A DNA stretch of 64,000 bases from Desmonostoc vinosum HA7617-LM4 (GCA_019359515.1 JAHHHC010000018.1:51122-115121), one strand, 5' to 3'; positions 8,433-18,588 are shown, counted from the stretch's first letter. Notes: generated from the sequence alone by a model not told the origin. A program made the numbers and translations.

Positions 8433-10136
8433 TTACGTACCGTTTGTTTTAGCATTACAACGATATAACTTGTAACTATATTCACCAGCAGACTTTCCGA
8501 CTTGCGGATCGAAGAAACAGCCTTGAGATGCCAAATCGACACGAGTCCGAAATTCAACCAACCATAAGTCTAAAGGTCTGGGAATTGTGGTTAGTTGTTG
8601 CTGTAACACTTGCATTGCTTGGGTATAAGTATTATCTGCCAGATCTTGGCGAGCCAGAAAAAATTGCAAATTTTGAGTAGGTTGGTGTGGGAACTCCCAA
8701 GCTAACCCCATCATTCTGCCAGTTTGCCCATGATGCTTGTGAGTAGTAGCAATTAGTACATTTCCTGGAGATGCTTTTTGAATGATCGAAGCTAGGATAT
8801 CTGGGCGTTGATTTTGTAGATAGCCTAGATTCCCAGCTGCTGTTACTCCTCCAAGCGTTGCCATCAGCCAAATTATACTGACTGCTACTTTCCCATTGAT
8901 TAAGGGTGAGAATTTCTGCTCTGTATGCTTTATTCGTTGCCAACAGCCTGCTAAGGCAGCCCCAATCAGTAAAATTACTACTGGTGCCAAGATAAATTGA
9001 AAACGAGCAGCCAAAGTTAAGTCTTTTCCCAAACCATAGGTAAAACCCAAGCACAATGCGATCGCCCCAAAAACATACCCACTTAATACCCCAATAGCAA
9101 GACGAGCATTAGAGTCTTGCTGCTGGATTTTCAGCCCATAATTGAGTTTTGGTAAACTCCAAACCAAAAACAGCAAAGTTACCATACCAGAAACAACCAC
9201 AATCGCCAAAGGTAAGCTAGTGAGTGCTGAAGGCAGTAGCAATAACATACTCATCACCCAAAGCAATAGCCGTCCTAGCGGTTCTATCCATCTGAGATGG
9301 AGATTGCTAGTTGCCACCCAGGTTGTAAGTTCATTGCCAGGAATCTTTTGCACAGTGGGTATCCAAATCAAACATCCAACCAAGCTACCCATGACAATTA
9401 TCAACATGCGCCACCAATTAGCTGACACAGAATTAGTTCGGCGCTGTTGCCAAATTTGCCCCAGCAATACAAAGCCTTGAGCGCACAAACTCAGTGTGAA
9501 AAAATAATGGGTTGCTACCCCTAAGCTGTTGATTGCCACCCAAGCTAATACCAGCCACATGGGTAGCAGTTGCCGACGATAGATGATCTCAATAGCTTTG
9601 ACTAGGCAGCACACAGAAGCCATCACTAGCAAAATTGCTAAAGTGTAATGACGTGCTTCTCTACCTAAAAAAACGGCATAGGGCGAAATTGCCATGATTG
9701 CTGCTGCCATTTGGGCTACTACATGAGAACGAAAAGCTAAGTAGCCAAAGCCAAACATGGCGGGAATTGCTGCTACACCAAACAAAGCACTAAGCGATCG
9801 CGCCACCCAAATTGAAGCTAATTCCCCTGAAGACGAAAACATTTTCATCCACAAATGTGCTAGTGCAAAATAAACCGGAGGATGAGTACTTTCGGCAAAT
9901 AAGCGCTCAATTACTGCGCTAATTCCAGTTCCGGGTGTAGGTTGCAGTGGTTGCAACAGAACATCTGCACTCATAATTTGATTGAGTGGGATTGAACGAA
10001 AACTATTACCCAAACTAAAAACTATCGTGGCACACTCATCAGTCCAAGGGGGTAAAGATGCCAAACGCCACAAGCGCAAACTAGCGCCAATGACTAACCA
10101 TAGCAATAGTAGTAGTATATGAGAGCGGTTTTTCAT
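8433..10136 (-). CDS. Membrane glycosyltransferase, GT39 (ArnT/PMT)-like
   Basis: The 567-residue protein has about ten to twelve hydrophobic segments. Near the N-terminus it carries RLWRLASLPPWTDECATIVFS. The acidic pair DE in the first periplasmic loop is the catalytic hallmark of GT-C enzymes that use polyprenyl-phosphate sugars. A second conserved region is STHPPVYFALAHLW. The C-terminal part is a soluble domain with cysteines. It likely transfers a sugar from a lipid carrier to an envelope substrate; donor and acceptor are unknown. It stands alone between a MITE-containing gap and a divergent DUF1997 gene. Confidence 0.75.
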   Translation of the reverse strand: MKNRSHILLLLLWLVIGASLRLWRLASLPPWTDECATIVFSLGNSFRSIPLNQIMSADVLLQPLQPTPGTGISAVIERLFAESTHPPVYFALAHLWMKMFSSSGELASIWVARSLSALFGVAAIPAMFGFGYLAFRSHVVAQMAAAIMAISPYAVFLGREARHYTLAILLVMASVCCLVKAIEIIYRRQLLPMWLVLAWVAINSLGVATHYFFTLSLCAQGFVLLGQIWQQRRTNSVSANWWRMLIIVMGSLVGCLIWIPTVQKIPGNELTTWVATSNLHLRWIEPLGRLLLWVMSMLLLLPSALTSLPLAIVVVSGMVTLLFLVWSLPKLNYGLKIQQQDSNARLAIGVLSGYVFGAIALCLGFTYGLGKDLTLAARFQFILAPVVILLIGAALAGCWQRIKHTEQKFSPLINGKVAVSIIWLMATLGGVTAAGNLGYLQNQRPDILASIIQKASPGNVLIATTHKHHGQTGRMMGLAWEFPHQPTQNLQFFLARQDLADNTYTQAMQVLQQQLTTIPRPLDLWLVEFRTRVDLASQGCFFDPQVGKSAGEYSYKLYRCNAKTNGT

Positions 10137-10356
10137 TTAATACATAATTTGGGCAACTTTTTGATATATAATTATCCTTTTTTAGAAATATTAAATGTAT
10201 TTTTTTTCTATCGTAATGATGAGAAACAATTATAACTAAATATAGATTTCTCAGATCAACAAAATGGGGTATGTCTGATTTTTACTAAATCAAGTTTAGT
10301 AAGCACAATAAATTAATTAATAATAGAATTATTAAAACAATTACTTCCCACAACTC

Positions 10357-10944
10357 ATGGCTACCAAGTTTACTGCCTCCCAATCGGTGGAAATCGCTGT
10401 CCCCCAGCAGCCTATTCCTATTCAGCACTACTTGCGTCAGCCTCAACGGCTAGTTAAGACATTGGTAGATAATAGCCGCATTCAGCAACTTTCAGAGGAA
10501 GTATTTCGCTTGAAAATGCGTCCTATGGCCTTTATGTCACTAAGTATCCAGCCTACTGTAGACATGAAAGTCTGGGCAGAATCAAATGGCATAATCTATT
10601 TGCGATCGCTAAGTTGTGAAATTCTTGGTTTCGAGTATATTAACCAGCGCTTTGCTTTAGATTTAAAAGGACATTTGTCTCCTTATCAACTCAGCACTGG
10701 GACTCGGCTGCAAGGGAGAGCCGATTTAGAGGTACAGGTGGATTTGCCTCCACCATTTTCTTTTACTCCCAAGCCAATTTTAGAAGCCACTGGCAATGGC
10801 TTACTCAAGAGTGTGCTGTTAACAGTTAAGCAACGATTACTACATCAGCTTTTAGCCGATTATCGCCACTGGGTAATATCGCAAACTACAGAGCAAGGTT
10901 TTGACAATGAGAGTACTGATTTCCCAATCCTCAATATGGAATAG
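10357..10944 (+). CDS. DUF1997 family protein
   Basis: The 195-residue soluble protein has the features I associate with the cyanobacterial/plastid DUF1997 family. These are an N-terminal segment QPIPIQHYLRQPQRLVKTLVDNSRI, a central LKMRPMAFMSLSIQPTVDMKVWA, SCEILGFEYINQRFALDLKGHLSP, and a late PPPFSFTPKPILEATGNGLLKSVLLTVKQRL. These stretches look like a START/SRPBCC-type lipid-binding fold. Its function is not known. It is divergent from the GT39 gene across 220 bp of AT-rich DNA. Confidence 0.7.
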   Translation: MATKFTASQSVEIAVPQQPIPIQHYLRQPQRLVKTLVDNSRIQQLSEEVFRLKMRPMAFMSLSIQPTVDMKVWAESNGIIYLRSLSCEILGFEYINQRFALDLKGHLSPYQLSTGTRLQGRADLEVQVDLPPPFSFTPKPILEATGNGLLKSVLLTVKQRLLHQLLADYRHWVISQTTEQGFDNESTDFPILNME

Positions 10945-11020
10945 GGAGTAGGGAAGAAATATTTTTATAGTTCCTTGAGTACTGAGTAAATTAAAACCTA
11001 CTCAGCACTCAGCACGCGGC

Positions 11021-11713
11021 TCAACGTTCCGCTACCGCGCTTGAACACTCAGTAGTGATTTGACAAGGACGAAAAGACTTGCGATGCAGGGGTGAGGAGC
11101 CGTATTGTTGGAGAGCCAGCAAATGCCGCTGGCTACCATAACCTTTATTATGAACCAAATCGTACATAGGGTATTTTGTGGCTAAACGCAACACCAGTTC
11201 GTCACGCCAAACTTTGGCTACGATACTGGCAGAAGCAATAGCAAGCGATCGCTCATCCCCTTTGACTATTGTTTGTTGCGGCAACGGCAGATCTTTGACT
11301 AACTGATTACCATCAATCAAGCAGATTTTTGGTTGTACTTTCAGCTTCAACACGGCTCGCTTCATTGCCAACAGTGTTGCCTGTAAAATATTCATCCGGT
11401 CAATTTCCGCAGTGGAAGCAAAGCCAATTTTCCAATCTACAGCCAGCAGACTAATTTGCTGCGCTAGCTGAGTTCTGCGTGAACTAGAGAGCTTTTTACT
11501 ATCTTTAATTTCCGCTGCTATCAGTTTTGGTAATGCATGATCTGGTAGTATGACTGCCGCTGCAACCACAGGGCCAAATAGCGCACCTCGCCCTACTTCA
11601 TCTACACCTGCGATCAACCCTTGAATGCCCGACATGGTGGATAACTCTAACCAATTCTGTTCACCTAAACATGTTGGCGAACGAATAGTAGCAGTTTGTT
11701 CTGTGTCTGCCAT
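11021..11713 (-). CDS. rnhB: Ribonuclease HII
   Basis: The product (230 residues) degrades RNA in RNA-DNA hybrids and removes single ribonucleotides from DNA. The catalytic motif GVDEVGRGALFGPVVAAAV gives the first Asp-Glu pair. A second Asp follows in CLIDGN, and SIASASIVAKVWRDEL is the conserved helix. The C-terminus has DLVHNKGYGSQRHL. An N-terminal extension of about 30 residues precedes the domain; a shorter start at the Met of MSGIQGLIAG is possible. It begins 8 nt after the rne stop, so rne-rnhB form an operon, a common cyanobacterial pairing. Confidence 0.95.
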   Translation of the reverse strand: MADTEQTATIRSPTCLGEQNWLELSTMSGIQGLIAGVDEVGRGALFGPVVAAAVILPDHALPKLIAAEIKDSKKLSSSRRTQLAQQISLLAVDWKIGFASTAEIDRMNILQATLLAMKRAVLKLKVQPKICLIDGNQLVKDLPLPQQTIVKGDERSLAIASASIVAKVWRDELVLRLATKYPMYDLVHNKGYGSQRHLLALQQYGSSPLHRKSFRPCQITTECSSAVAER

Positions 11714-11721
11714 AAGTTGAA

Positions 11722-13797
11722 TTAGCTTTCATCAGTCGATGTATCCGTGGCCGAAGAACGACGTCGGCGACGACGATTAGCGGCGGCGGTACTCATGGCT
11801 TCACTTTCCTCCGCAATTTCGCTAAATCCTGATAGCTCAGTAGTTTCTGGCGGCAAGGATTTTTCTTCTAACTCAACTTTGAGAGTAGGCATTTTACTCG
11901 CACTAACTTCAGGTGTTATTTTTTCAATGGGAGTGGGAGTTACATCTAAAGTTGATTCCGTTGATGTCATCGGTGGCTGTCCTGGCAGAGTGACGTTAAT
12001 AATCACAGATTTAGAATTTTTGACTTCCCGATTCAAACGCACCAACGGGGAGACTCCCATCAAAGCGAAAACATCTTGCTCATCTCGTGTCATTTCTACA
12101 GAGACAATCTCCGGTGGTTCTACCACTGGCTTGACTGGCTCCACTTTAGTAATTTTAGTGCGCTCTGCTCTCTCACTCCAACCTGATTTACCAATGCTGG
12201 GTGATGGAATTTCTGGTGCTTCTAGTTCTGCTTCGCCATCCAAGTCTAGATCTGGATCATTAACAAAAGCTAGGGGATTGGCAGCAGTTCTGGTTTCATC
12301 TTTCCCATTAGTTCCATTGATGCCGATGCGATTTCGGCGAGTGCGGGTACGACGCTTGTTGTGATCGCCAAGTTCTTGATAGCTAGGATGATTAATTAAA
12401 TTTAAAGCACCCATTTCCGATTCACCATCGAATCCTTCCCCAAATCCTTCGTAGGTTTCTCTTGGTTCTGTGATTCGGGCAGTCAGTGGACGTGGTTCTC
12501 TGCTGGGGAGAGGTACAAAACGCTCTGGTATTTCTGCTGGTGTTGGTAATCGGCTTTCGTGTTCTCCAGGTAAGCGTACAGTATGCCCTAATCCGCCACA
12601 AGTGGGACAAGTTTCACCAAACAATTCGTAAATATTTTGACCTTGACGCTTACGAGTCAGTTCTACTAAACCCAGTTCGGTGAGTTGGGCTATTTGAGGA
12701 CGGGCTTTATCTGCTTTGAGGGCTTTGTTAAAGTGTTCGAGGACGTGGAGTTGATCGCGCCGTGATTCCATATCAATAAAATCAACGACAATCACCCCGG
12801 CGATATTTCGCAGACGCATTTGGCGAGCGATTTCTGTTGCAGCTTCGCAGTTTGTCCACAGAACTGTCTCTCTGGCTGTCGCCGATCGCGTGAATGAGCC
12901 GGAGTTGACATCGATTACTGTTAATGCTTCGGTTGGTTCAATAATGATGTAGCCGCCTGATGGTAAATCTACTCTGGGTTTGAGAGCTTCTCGAATTGCG
13001 GCATTGATGCGGAAGTATTCTAAAATCGGCGAGCGATCGCGGTGATGGTCAATTAACAATCCCTGCGGTGTTTGCCCACCACTCCAGTTCTGCAAGTACT
13101 GTTTAACTCGCTTCAATCCGGTGCTGGAATCTACGACAATCCGATTCACATCTGCACCATACATATCGCGCAATACCCGCTGGATAAAGTCATCATCGCG
13201 ATTAAGTAATGCTGGGGCACGGGTAGAATGTGCTTCCTGCTGAATTGCTTCCCATTGCTTCTGTAGCAATTCCAAATCTTCCATGATCGCTTCTTCTGGT
13301 TTGCCTTCTGCTTCTGTACGCACTAGCAAACCCATTCCCGCCGGTTTGATCAAAATCGCTAACGCCCGCAAGCGGTTACGCTCGCTTTCACTTTTTATTC
13401 GACGAGATAAATTTACACCTCTGCCATAGGGCATTAGTACTACATAACGCCCCGGCAAGGTGATATTACCTGTAAGCCTTGGGCCTTTGGTTCCTGTTGG
13501 CTCTTTCATCACCTGGACTAAAACTTTTTGCTGCGGTGTTAATAGTTCAGTAATCGCCGCTGCTGTACGCTTTAGCCTTAATGGCCCCAAGTCAGTGACA
13601 TGAATAAAACCGTTACGCTCTGGGTCACCAATATTGACAAAAGCCGCATCTATCCCAGGTAATACATTTTCTACTACACCTAAGTAAATATCACCAATTT
13701 GGTGATGACCTGTGGCAACAACAAGTTCTTGAATTTGATCTTCAGAAAAGACAGCAGCAATTTGATGCTGCTCCGCTATGATAATTTGTTTTGGCAT
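11722..13797 (-). CDS. rne: Ribonuclease E (Rne/Rng family)
   Basis: The protein has 691 residues. The S1 RNA-binding domain is at about 35-120. The DNase I-like catalytic core holds the two metal-binding aspartates in EALTVIDVNSGSFT and GVIVVDFIDMESRRDQ. The zinc-link CPTCGGLGH is near residue 405. The C-terminal third is a low-complexity, acidic noncatalytic region ending in RRRRRRSSA about ten residues before the stop. That nonapeptide is the known PNPase-binding site of cyanobacterial RNase E. The enzyme starts mRNA decay and rRNA processing. Cyanobacterial rne is known for a long autoregulatory 5' UTR, which fits the 957-bp gap upstream. rnhB follows in the same operon. Confidence 0.96.
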   Translation of the reverse strand: MPKQIIIAEQHQIAAVFSEDQIQELVVATGHHQIGDIYLGVVENVLPGIDAAFVNIGDPERNGFIHVTDLGPLRLKRTAAAITELLTPQQKVLVQVMKEPTGTKGPRLTGNITLPGRYVVLMPYGRGVNLSRRIKSESERNRLRALAILIKPAGMGLLVRTEAEGKPEEAIMEDLELLQKQWEAIQQEAHSTRAPALLNRDDDFIQRVLRDMYGADVNRIVVDSSTGLKRVKQYLQNWSGGQTPQGLLIDHHRDRSPILEYFRINAAIREALKPRVDLPSGGYIIIEPTEALTVIDVNSGSFTRSATARETVLWTNCEAATEIARQMRLRNIAGVIVVDFIDMESRRDQLHVLEHFNKALKADKARPQIAQLTELGLVELTRKRQGQNIYELFGETCPTCGGLGHTVRLPGEHESRLPTPAEIPERFVPLPSREPRPLTARITEPRETYEGFGEGFDGESEMGALNLINHPSYQELGDHNKRRTRTRRNRIGINGTNGKDETRTAANPLAFVNDPDLDLDGEAELEAPEIPSPSIGKSGWSERAERTKITKVEPVKPVVEPPEIVSVEMTRDEQDVFALMGVSPLVRLNREVKNSKSVIINVTLPGQPPMTSTESTLDVTPTPIEKITPEVSASKMPTLKVELEEKSLPPETTELSGFSEIAEESEAMSTAAANRRRRRRSSATDTSTDES

Positions 13798-14754
13798 TCA
13801 ATTTCCTCAAAAATTGGTAGCACCAACAGACTTGGAGGTTTATTATGCCTCTTGCCCCTGCAAGCCTCAAAAGGCGCTACTAGTAATAAAAATGATGAAT
13901 TTAGGCTCAAAGTTAAAGAGCTATTGACTGGGGAATTGCGTTCACACGCCTGATTATTCCAGAAATTCAGCATATTGTCTCAGCAATTAAATCAACCGTC
14001 TTTGGTTGATTTGTGATACCGTCCCCTCGCTACAGGGAGTTTTGATGGAAAAATTCTGAGGAGTCAGTTGCATAAAAACAGTTATCAATTATTCAGTTAT
14101 AAAAGTTTGAGTTGAGGACTTAGACCATAACTCAAGTGTGCCACTTAATACAAGTGAGGGACTCTGATTCCCGATGAAAAAACTGGTAACTGTTCACTGT
14201 TCACTGTTCACTGATTTGTTGATCGGTTCCCTAATTGGAGCCAACTGGCGTGAGTGGGTGAGTTTTTGAGTCAGGATGATGAATTTGAGAGTAACCGACC
14301 CGAGTCGTTAAGAAAAAGAAACTATTTCTGTTTTCTATCCCCTAGAGTCATCCTGCGGATTGTACTCAGTAACGCCACCTGCTTTCACCTTACAACCAAA
14401 GCAACGCTAGGCTGCCTCAGTATTCATTCTTCATCACTACTATAGATTGGGCATTCAGCAGTTGTTTTAAAAAGCATAGTGTTAGAGAAGCCGACGGAGC
14501 TTGTGTTAATTACTGATTCACAAAGTATCTATAGAGAGTGTTCTTTAATCTGCCTGAGTTTGTCTGGGATAACATCCTAGAAGTTGCACTCTAATATCTT
14601 TGCTTTCGACCCCTAAATAAGGGGGTGGTGAACCAGCTAATTCAATGCAGCGCCAGAAAATTTCTCTTCATCCCATTCTAACGCAACCTTGCTAAAAATC
14701 AATTTTTGTGATGTGCTGTGTTGGGGCAACTACTAGCAAGTTACCTTTTTGGAA
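13798..14754 (-). other. Long gap upstream of rne, presumed 5' UTR/promoter region
   Basis: No convincing gene is seen in either strand over 957 bp. The rne-proximal few hundred bases are the likely untranslated leader. The gap includes a threefold TGTTCAC tandem repeat around 14190-14213 and several T-rich stretches on the minus strand. A 63-codon plus-strand frame at 14254-14445 lacks a ribosome binding site and family resemblance. Confidence 0.5.
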
Positions 14755-17628
14755 TTATACTCCTAAAATTAGCCGATTGCGATGGATGTGTAAAAGTAGA
14801 AATTCTACACTAGCCACTGTTTCCAGCATAAACATGATTTGTTCGGGACGCAACAGCACACCATCATGACGATAGCTACCCACATAACGCATCACAGATG
14901 TAGAATCTAGTGTGTTGCTGTGGGTTTCTAATAATTCTAGTTCAAACAAGCGATCGCGCAGATTTATTAACTGAGTCTTACCTGACTTTGTAGTTTGCTC
15001 GTACCACAGTTCATCTTTGGCTTTGATGGCATCAATCCAGTCTTGCCATTGGATGGGTGTTGTTGCTTGTGATCTGGCTACGGTAATTATATATTCCGCA
15101 GCCTCCATTGCTTGATTAGCGGCACTAGCTTTTAAATCCAGTTCTACTGCATGGTATATGGGTATATCTGTGGGCAACTCGTCAGCTAACTTTCTTTGGA
15201 AGTCATCAACTGCCATGGGCACAGTTAACTCAAAATCCACAATTTCACCGCTGCTAGTAGCTCCCAAAGCCAAAGCGCTAGCAATAGAGATCCGTGGAGT
15301 GGGATGAAACCCACCTGTAAAAGCAACTGGTAAACCTGCTCGTCGCACAACTCTGTCAAACAGGCGGATCAAATCGAGGTGACTTACTAAGGCCATATCA
15401 CCTTGTTTACCAAACCAGACACGTAGCCGTTGTGCTTTGGTGGTGTTGGGAACAAACTCACCAGCAAATTCGGGAATTATAGGTGGTTCAATCACAATAT
15501 TGTGACCAAAGTCAATACCACAAACCCCACAGTGAGAACAACCCTCAAAAGAGCAGTCTGGCACTATTGCCGCTGCTAGGGCGCGTTGTAGGTCTTCTTG
15601 CAGCCATTTTTTGTCAATTCCTGTATCAATATGATCCCAGGGGAGGTGAGTGTCTAGGGAGTGGGGAGTGGGGAGTGGGGAGTGGGGAGTGGGGATTAGG
15701 GGTAATGGGGAGTGGGGAGTGGAGGACGCGGGGACGAGGGGACGCGGTGAGACAGCGCTGCAGGAGGGTTTCTCTCCGTAGGCGACTGCGAACCCGAAGG
15801 GGGACGCGGGGATGTTTGTGTTTGTGTCTCCGTGTCTCCGTGTCTTTGCGTCTCCGTGTCCTCCTGTCTCTGTGTCTTCTTTCTGAAACAAATTCCACTC
15901 ACCATTTTCCACTTGGCGGTATTTCCAATCTAGACCTGCTTCGGCGATCGCTGACCCCCAAGCGCTAAAAGCTTTGTCTAAATTGTCATACCACGAATCC
16001 ATACCTGCGCCTAATTCCCAAGCACGATGTAATACTTTACCAAGAGTGCGATCGCCTCGGCCGATAAAATCCTCCATTGCCGAAAGGCGGACATCAGTAA
16101 AATTCACCTTCACTCCCCTAATCCGGCGGAACTCTTGACGCAGCAAGTTTTGCTTGCGTTTAAATTCAGCGGTAGAAACTGAGTGCCATTGAAAGGGTGT
16201 ATGGGGTTTGGGCGTAAAGTTAGAAATCGTCAGGTTAAAGTTGAGGGGTTTTCTACCTTTGGCTCGACATTGCCTTTGCAGCCAGCTGACTGTTTCGGCG
16301 ATGCCCAAAATATCAGCATCTGTCTCACCGGGTAAGCCGATCATAAAATACAACTTGATTTTATCCCAGCCTTGTTCCCAAGCAGTTTTTACACCCCGCA
16401 ACAATTCTTCATTTGTCAAACCTTTGTTGACAATATCCCGCATCCGCTGAGTACCGGCTTCGGGAGCAAAAGTTAGTCCACCTTGTCGCGTACCACCAAG
16501 GATGTGAGCAATATTCTCATCAAACCTGTCTACCCGTTGGCTAGGGAGAGACAGAGTAATATTTTCATTTTTCAAGCGATTTTTAATTTCCATCCCTACC
16601 GCTGGCAGAGATAAATAATCAGAACAACTCAAAGAAAGCAGGGAAAATTCATTGTAACCAGTCGCTCGCATTCCTGCTTCAATTGCTTCTACAACTAGAT
16701 CAGGTTCTACATCCCGTGCTGGCCGAGTGAGCATTCCCGGTTGACAAAAGCGACAGCCACGAGTACAACCGCGCCGAATTTCAATCGTCAATCGGTCATG
16801 CACGGTTTCCATGTAAGGCACTAACCCAATGGAATAAGCCGGGATGGGAGTTGCTACCCGCCGAAGAATGCGTTTTGGTACATCTGGGCGCAGCGGATGT
16901 ACTGAACCGTCCTCCGCCATATCGTAAAATTGGGGGACATATACACCTGGTATTTGTGCCAAATCCAATAACAGTTGTTCTCGGCTCAACCTTGCTTGTT
17001 TGCCTTCTTCCAAAACCAAACCGATCTCTGGTAGGAGTTCTTCGCCATCTCCCAAAGCAAAAAAGTCGAAGAAATCAGCGTATGGTTCAGGGTTTGATGT
17101 CGCTGTTTGTCCACCTGCGAAAATTAGGGGATATGGGGAACTTGTACTGAGCGGAGTCGAAGTATGGGAATTGGGGAGTTGAGTTATTTTTCCCCCTGCC
17201 TCCCCTGCTCCCCTGCCTCCCTGCCTTTCTCGCCACGTTAGAGGAATTCCGGCTAGATCCAACATTTCTAGGATGTTGGTGGCTCCGAGTTCGTAACTGA
17301 GGCTAAAGCCCAAAATGTCAAAGTCTGTAAGCGATCGCTTTGATTCTACGGCAAACAAGGGTGTATTTGTTTGCCGTAGTTTGGCTGCTAGGTCTGAGCC
17401 TGGCAGGTAAGCGCGATCGCATAATTGCCGTGGTTGGGCGTTCAAAATGTTGTATAAGATCACATGCCCTAAATTAGATGCACCAACTTCATATACTTCT
17501 GGGTAGGTCAATACCCAACGTATTGTCGCTGCATCCCAAGGTTTATGTACCGCTAAGCCTTCGTTACCTAGATAACGCGCTGGCTTGAAAATTTCCGACG
17601 TAATTAATTTTTCAACTGCAACAGCCAC
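14755..17628 (-). CDS. B12-binding-domain-like radical SAM protein fused to DUF2344 (TIGR03960/TIGR03936 type)
   Basis: This 957-residue protein begins with a B12-binding-like region (about 30-230). A radical SAM core follows, with the cluster motif IEIRRGCTRGCRFCQPG (C-x3-C-x2-C) near residue 285 and EAGTQRMRDIVNKG. A cysteine-rich linker CSFEGCSHCGVCG comes next, then a C-terminal DUF2344 domain (RVWFGKQGDMALVSHLDLIR, GGFHPTPRISIASAL). The substrate is unknown. Two low-complexity inserts interrupt it. One is near residues 135-165 and one near 595-680; both are encoded by GGGGAGTGGGGA-type or GTGTCTCC-type tandem repeats that stay in frame. The family is normally about 860-880 residues, so the inserts explain the excess. 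Confidence 0.88.
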   Translation of the reverse strand: MAVAVEKLITSEIFKPARYLGNEGLAVHKPWDAATIRWVLTYPEVYEVGASNLGHVILYNILNAQPRQLCDRAYLPGSDLAAKLRQTNTPLFAVESKRSLTDFDILGFSLSYELGATNILEMLDLAGIPLTWRERQGGRGAGEAGGKITQLPNSHTSTPLSTSSPYPLIFAGGQTATSNPEPYADFFDFFALGDGEELLPEIGLVLEEGKQARLSREQLLLDLAQIPGVYVPQFYDMAEDGSVHPLRPDVPKRILRRVATPIPAYSIGLVPYMETVHDRLTIEIRRGCTRGCRFCQPGMLTRPARDVEPDLVVEAIEAGMRATGYNEFSLLSLSCSDYLSLPAVGMEIKNRLKNENITLSLPSQRVDRFDENIAHILGGTRQGGLTFAPEAGTQRMRDIVNKGLTNEELLRGVKTAWEQGWDKIKLYFMIGLPGETDADILGIAETVSWLQRQCRAKGRKPLNFNLTISNFTPKPHTPFQWHSVSTAEFKRKQNLLRQEFRRIRGVKVNFTDVRLSAMEDFIGRGDRTLGKVLHRAWELGAGMDSWYDNLDKAFSAWGSAIAEAGLDWKYRQVENGEWNLFQKEDTETGGHGDAKTRRHGDTNTNIPASPFGFAVAYGEKPSCSAVSPRPLVPASSTPHSPLPLIPTPHSPLPTPHSLDTHLPWDHIDTGIDKKWLQEDLQRALAAAIVPDCSFEGCSHCGVCGIDFGHNIVIEPPIIPEFAGEFVPNTTKAQRLRVWFGKQGDMALVSHLDLIRLFDRVVRRAGLPVAFTGGFHPTPRISIASALALGATSSGEIVDFELTVPMAVDDFQRKLADELPTDIPIYHAVELDLKASAANQAMEAAEYIITVARSQATTPIQWQDWIDAIKAKDELWYEQTTKSGKTQLINLRDRLFELELLETHSNTLDSTSVMRYVGSYRHDGVLLRPEQIMFMLETVASVEFLLLHIHRNRLILGV
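15655..15880. repeat. Short tandem repeat block inside the radical-SAM gene
   Basis: The plus strand reads GGGGAGT repeated about seven times from 15659, then GGACGCGGGGACGAGG-type units, then GTGTCTCC/GTGTCTTTGC units from about 15820. Read on the minus strand it encodes Pro/Ser/Thr/His-rich and Asp-Thr-Glu-rich peptide and keeps the frame open. The same repeat families occur between genes at 20.3, 35.7, 48.4, 52.0 and 53.8 kb. Confidence 0.85.
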
Positions 17629-17786
17629 TGTGCTATCTCTTAGCTACTTAATTACAGCTAATCACCTCCAACATTAGCATTGATCTAAGTCTTCTATGAG
17701 AGTTAAAGGTTCTAACTTAGAACTTTTTTACACAAAATCTGATTACACCTTCAGTTTGGCGCTAGTGTCACTCTTTGTTAAGGAAG

Positions 17787-18119
17787 TTATACTGCTTGCT
17801 CAGCTTCGCTTTCGCTTTCAAAGATTTCAAATACACTATCGAGTTGCGTGAGTTCAAAAATAATTCTAATTGATGGTGAAATAGAGCAAAGCCGGAAACT
17901 TCTACCTAAATTTCCGGCTAGCTTGAGTACAGATACCAATGCCATTAAGCCTGCACTGTCTATGGATTCTACTGCTGCTAAATCTGCTACAAAAATGGAA
18001 ATCTCATCTTGAGCTAATGCTGTGGTGAGATCTCGCTCAAATTCCAAAGCATTTGCGGCATTTAGGCTACCTTGGAGACGAGTAATCTTAACTTTGGGAT
18101 AATGAAGCACTGCTTGCAT
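17787..18119 (-). CDS. STAS-domain anti-sigma factor antagonist
   Basis: The 110-residue protein consists of one STAS domain. FVADLAAVESIDSAGLMALV contains the SIDSAG loop, whose serine is the phosphorylation site by which partner-switch kinases control SpoIIAA/RsbV-type antagonists. Binding of an anti-sigma factor or other regulatory partner is inferred, and no RsbW-like kinase is seen nearby. It ends in an acidic tail ESESEAEQAV. It is monocistronic, with a 469-bp upstream gap that must contain its promoter. Confidence 0.85.
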   Translation of the reverse strand: MQAVLHYPKVKITRLQGSLNAANALEFERDLTTALAQDEISIFVADLAAVESIDSAGLMALVSVLKLAGNLGRSFRLCSISPSIRIIFELTQLDSVFEIFESESEAEQAV

Positions 18120-18588
18120 AATGATATCCTATGAGAGTTGTTGAAGCGTCTATCTGAGGTTTATTTGAACATAATCTGTTTGTTATAGCATCGACCACAC
18201 GTATTAAATCTCTTTGCTGAATCTTTATTGCTTGTGCATTGCTATTAAAGATTGTTATAAAAGCAGATTAAAATGTATTTATATATACTTTTTTTTTATC
18301 TAAGTTCAAAAACAATCAACATAGACAGCAAAAGAGTAAATAAGTCATCCGTAACTATGCTGATCGAGCTTGCTTAGTTTACGGAAACAAGGCTGATTTT
18401 AGATAACAGTCAGCTTTAAGTAAATAAAGATCAATCTCAAAACTACCTGTGGTGTATGGCAAGGTGATAGGTCACAGTCTTTCTACCTAGTTTGTGATCT
18501 GGATCACTGACTTGTTGCTGTTTAGATCACTAATCATGCCTGACTTCATCCAAGATAATTAGGATCATATATATTTGGTTTATTACTT
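18120..18588. other. AT-rich divergent intergenic region
   Basis: It separates the STAS gene (minus) from a small plus-strand gene. It should hold both promoters. I see poly-T tracts near 18290 and two GATCACT copies around 18503 and 18526, but no hairpin terminator, RNA gene or mobile element. Confidence 0.4.

Noticed and set aside
14254..14445. 63-codon frame in the gap upstream of rne
   Set aside because: No ribosome binding site, no domain pattern; lies in the presumed rne leader.
15483..15968. 161-codon frame antisense to the radical-SAM gene
   Set aside because: It is open only because of the tandem repeat; the minus-strand gene explains the region.
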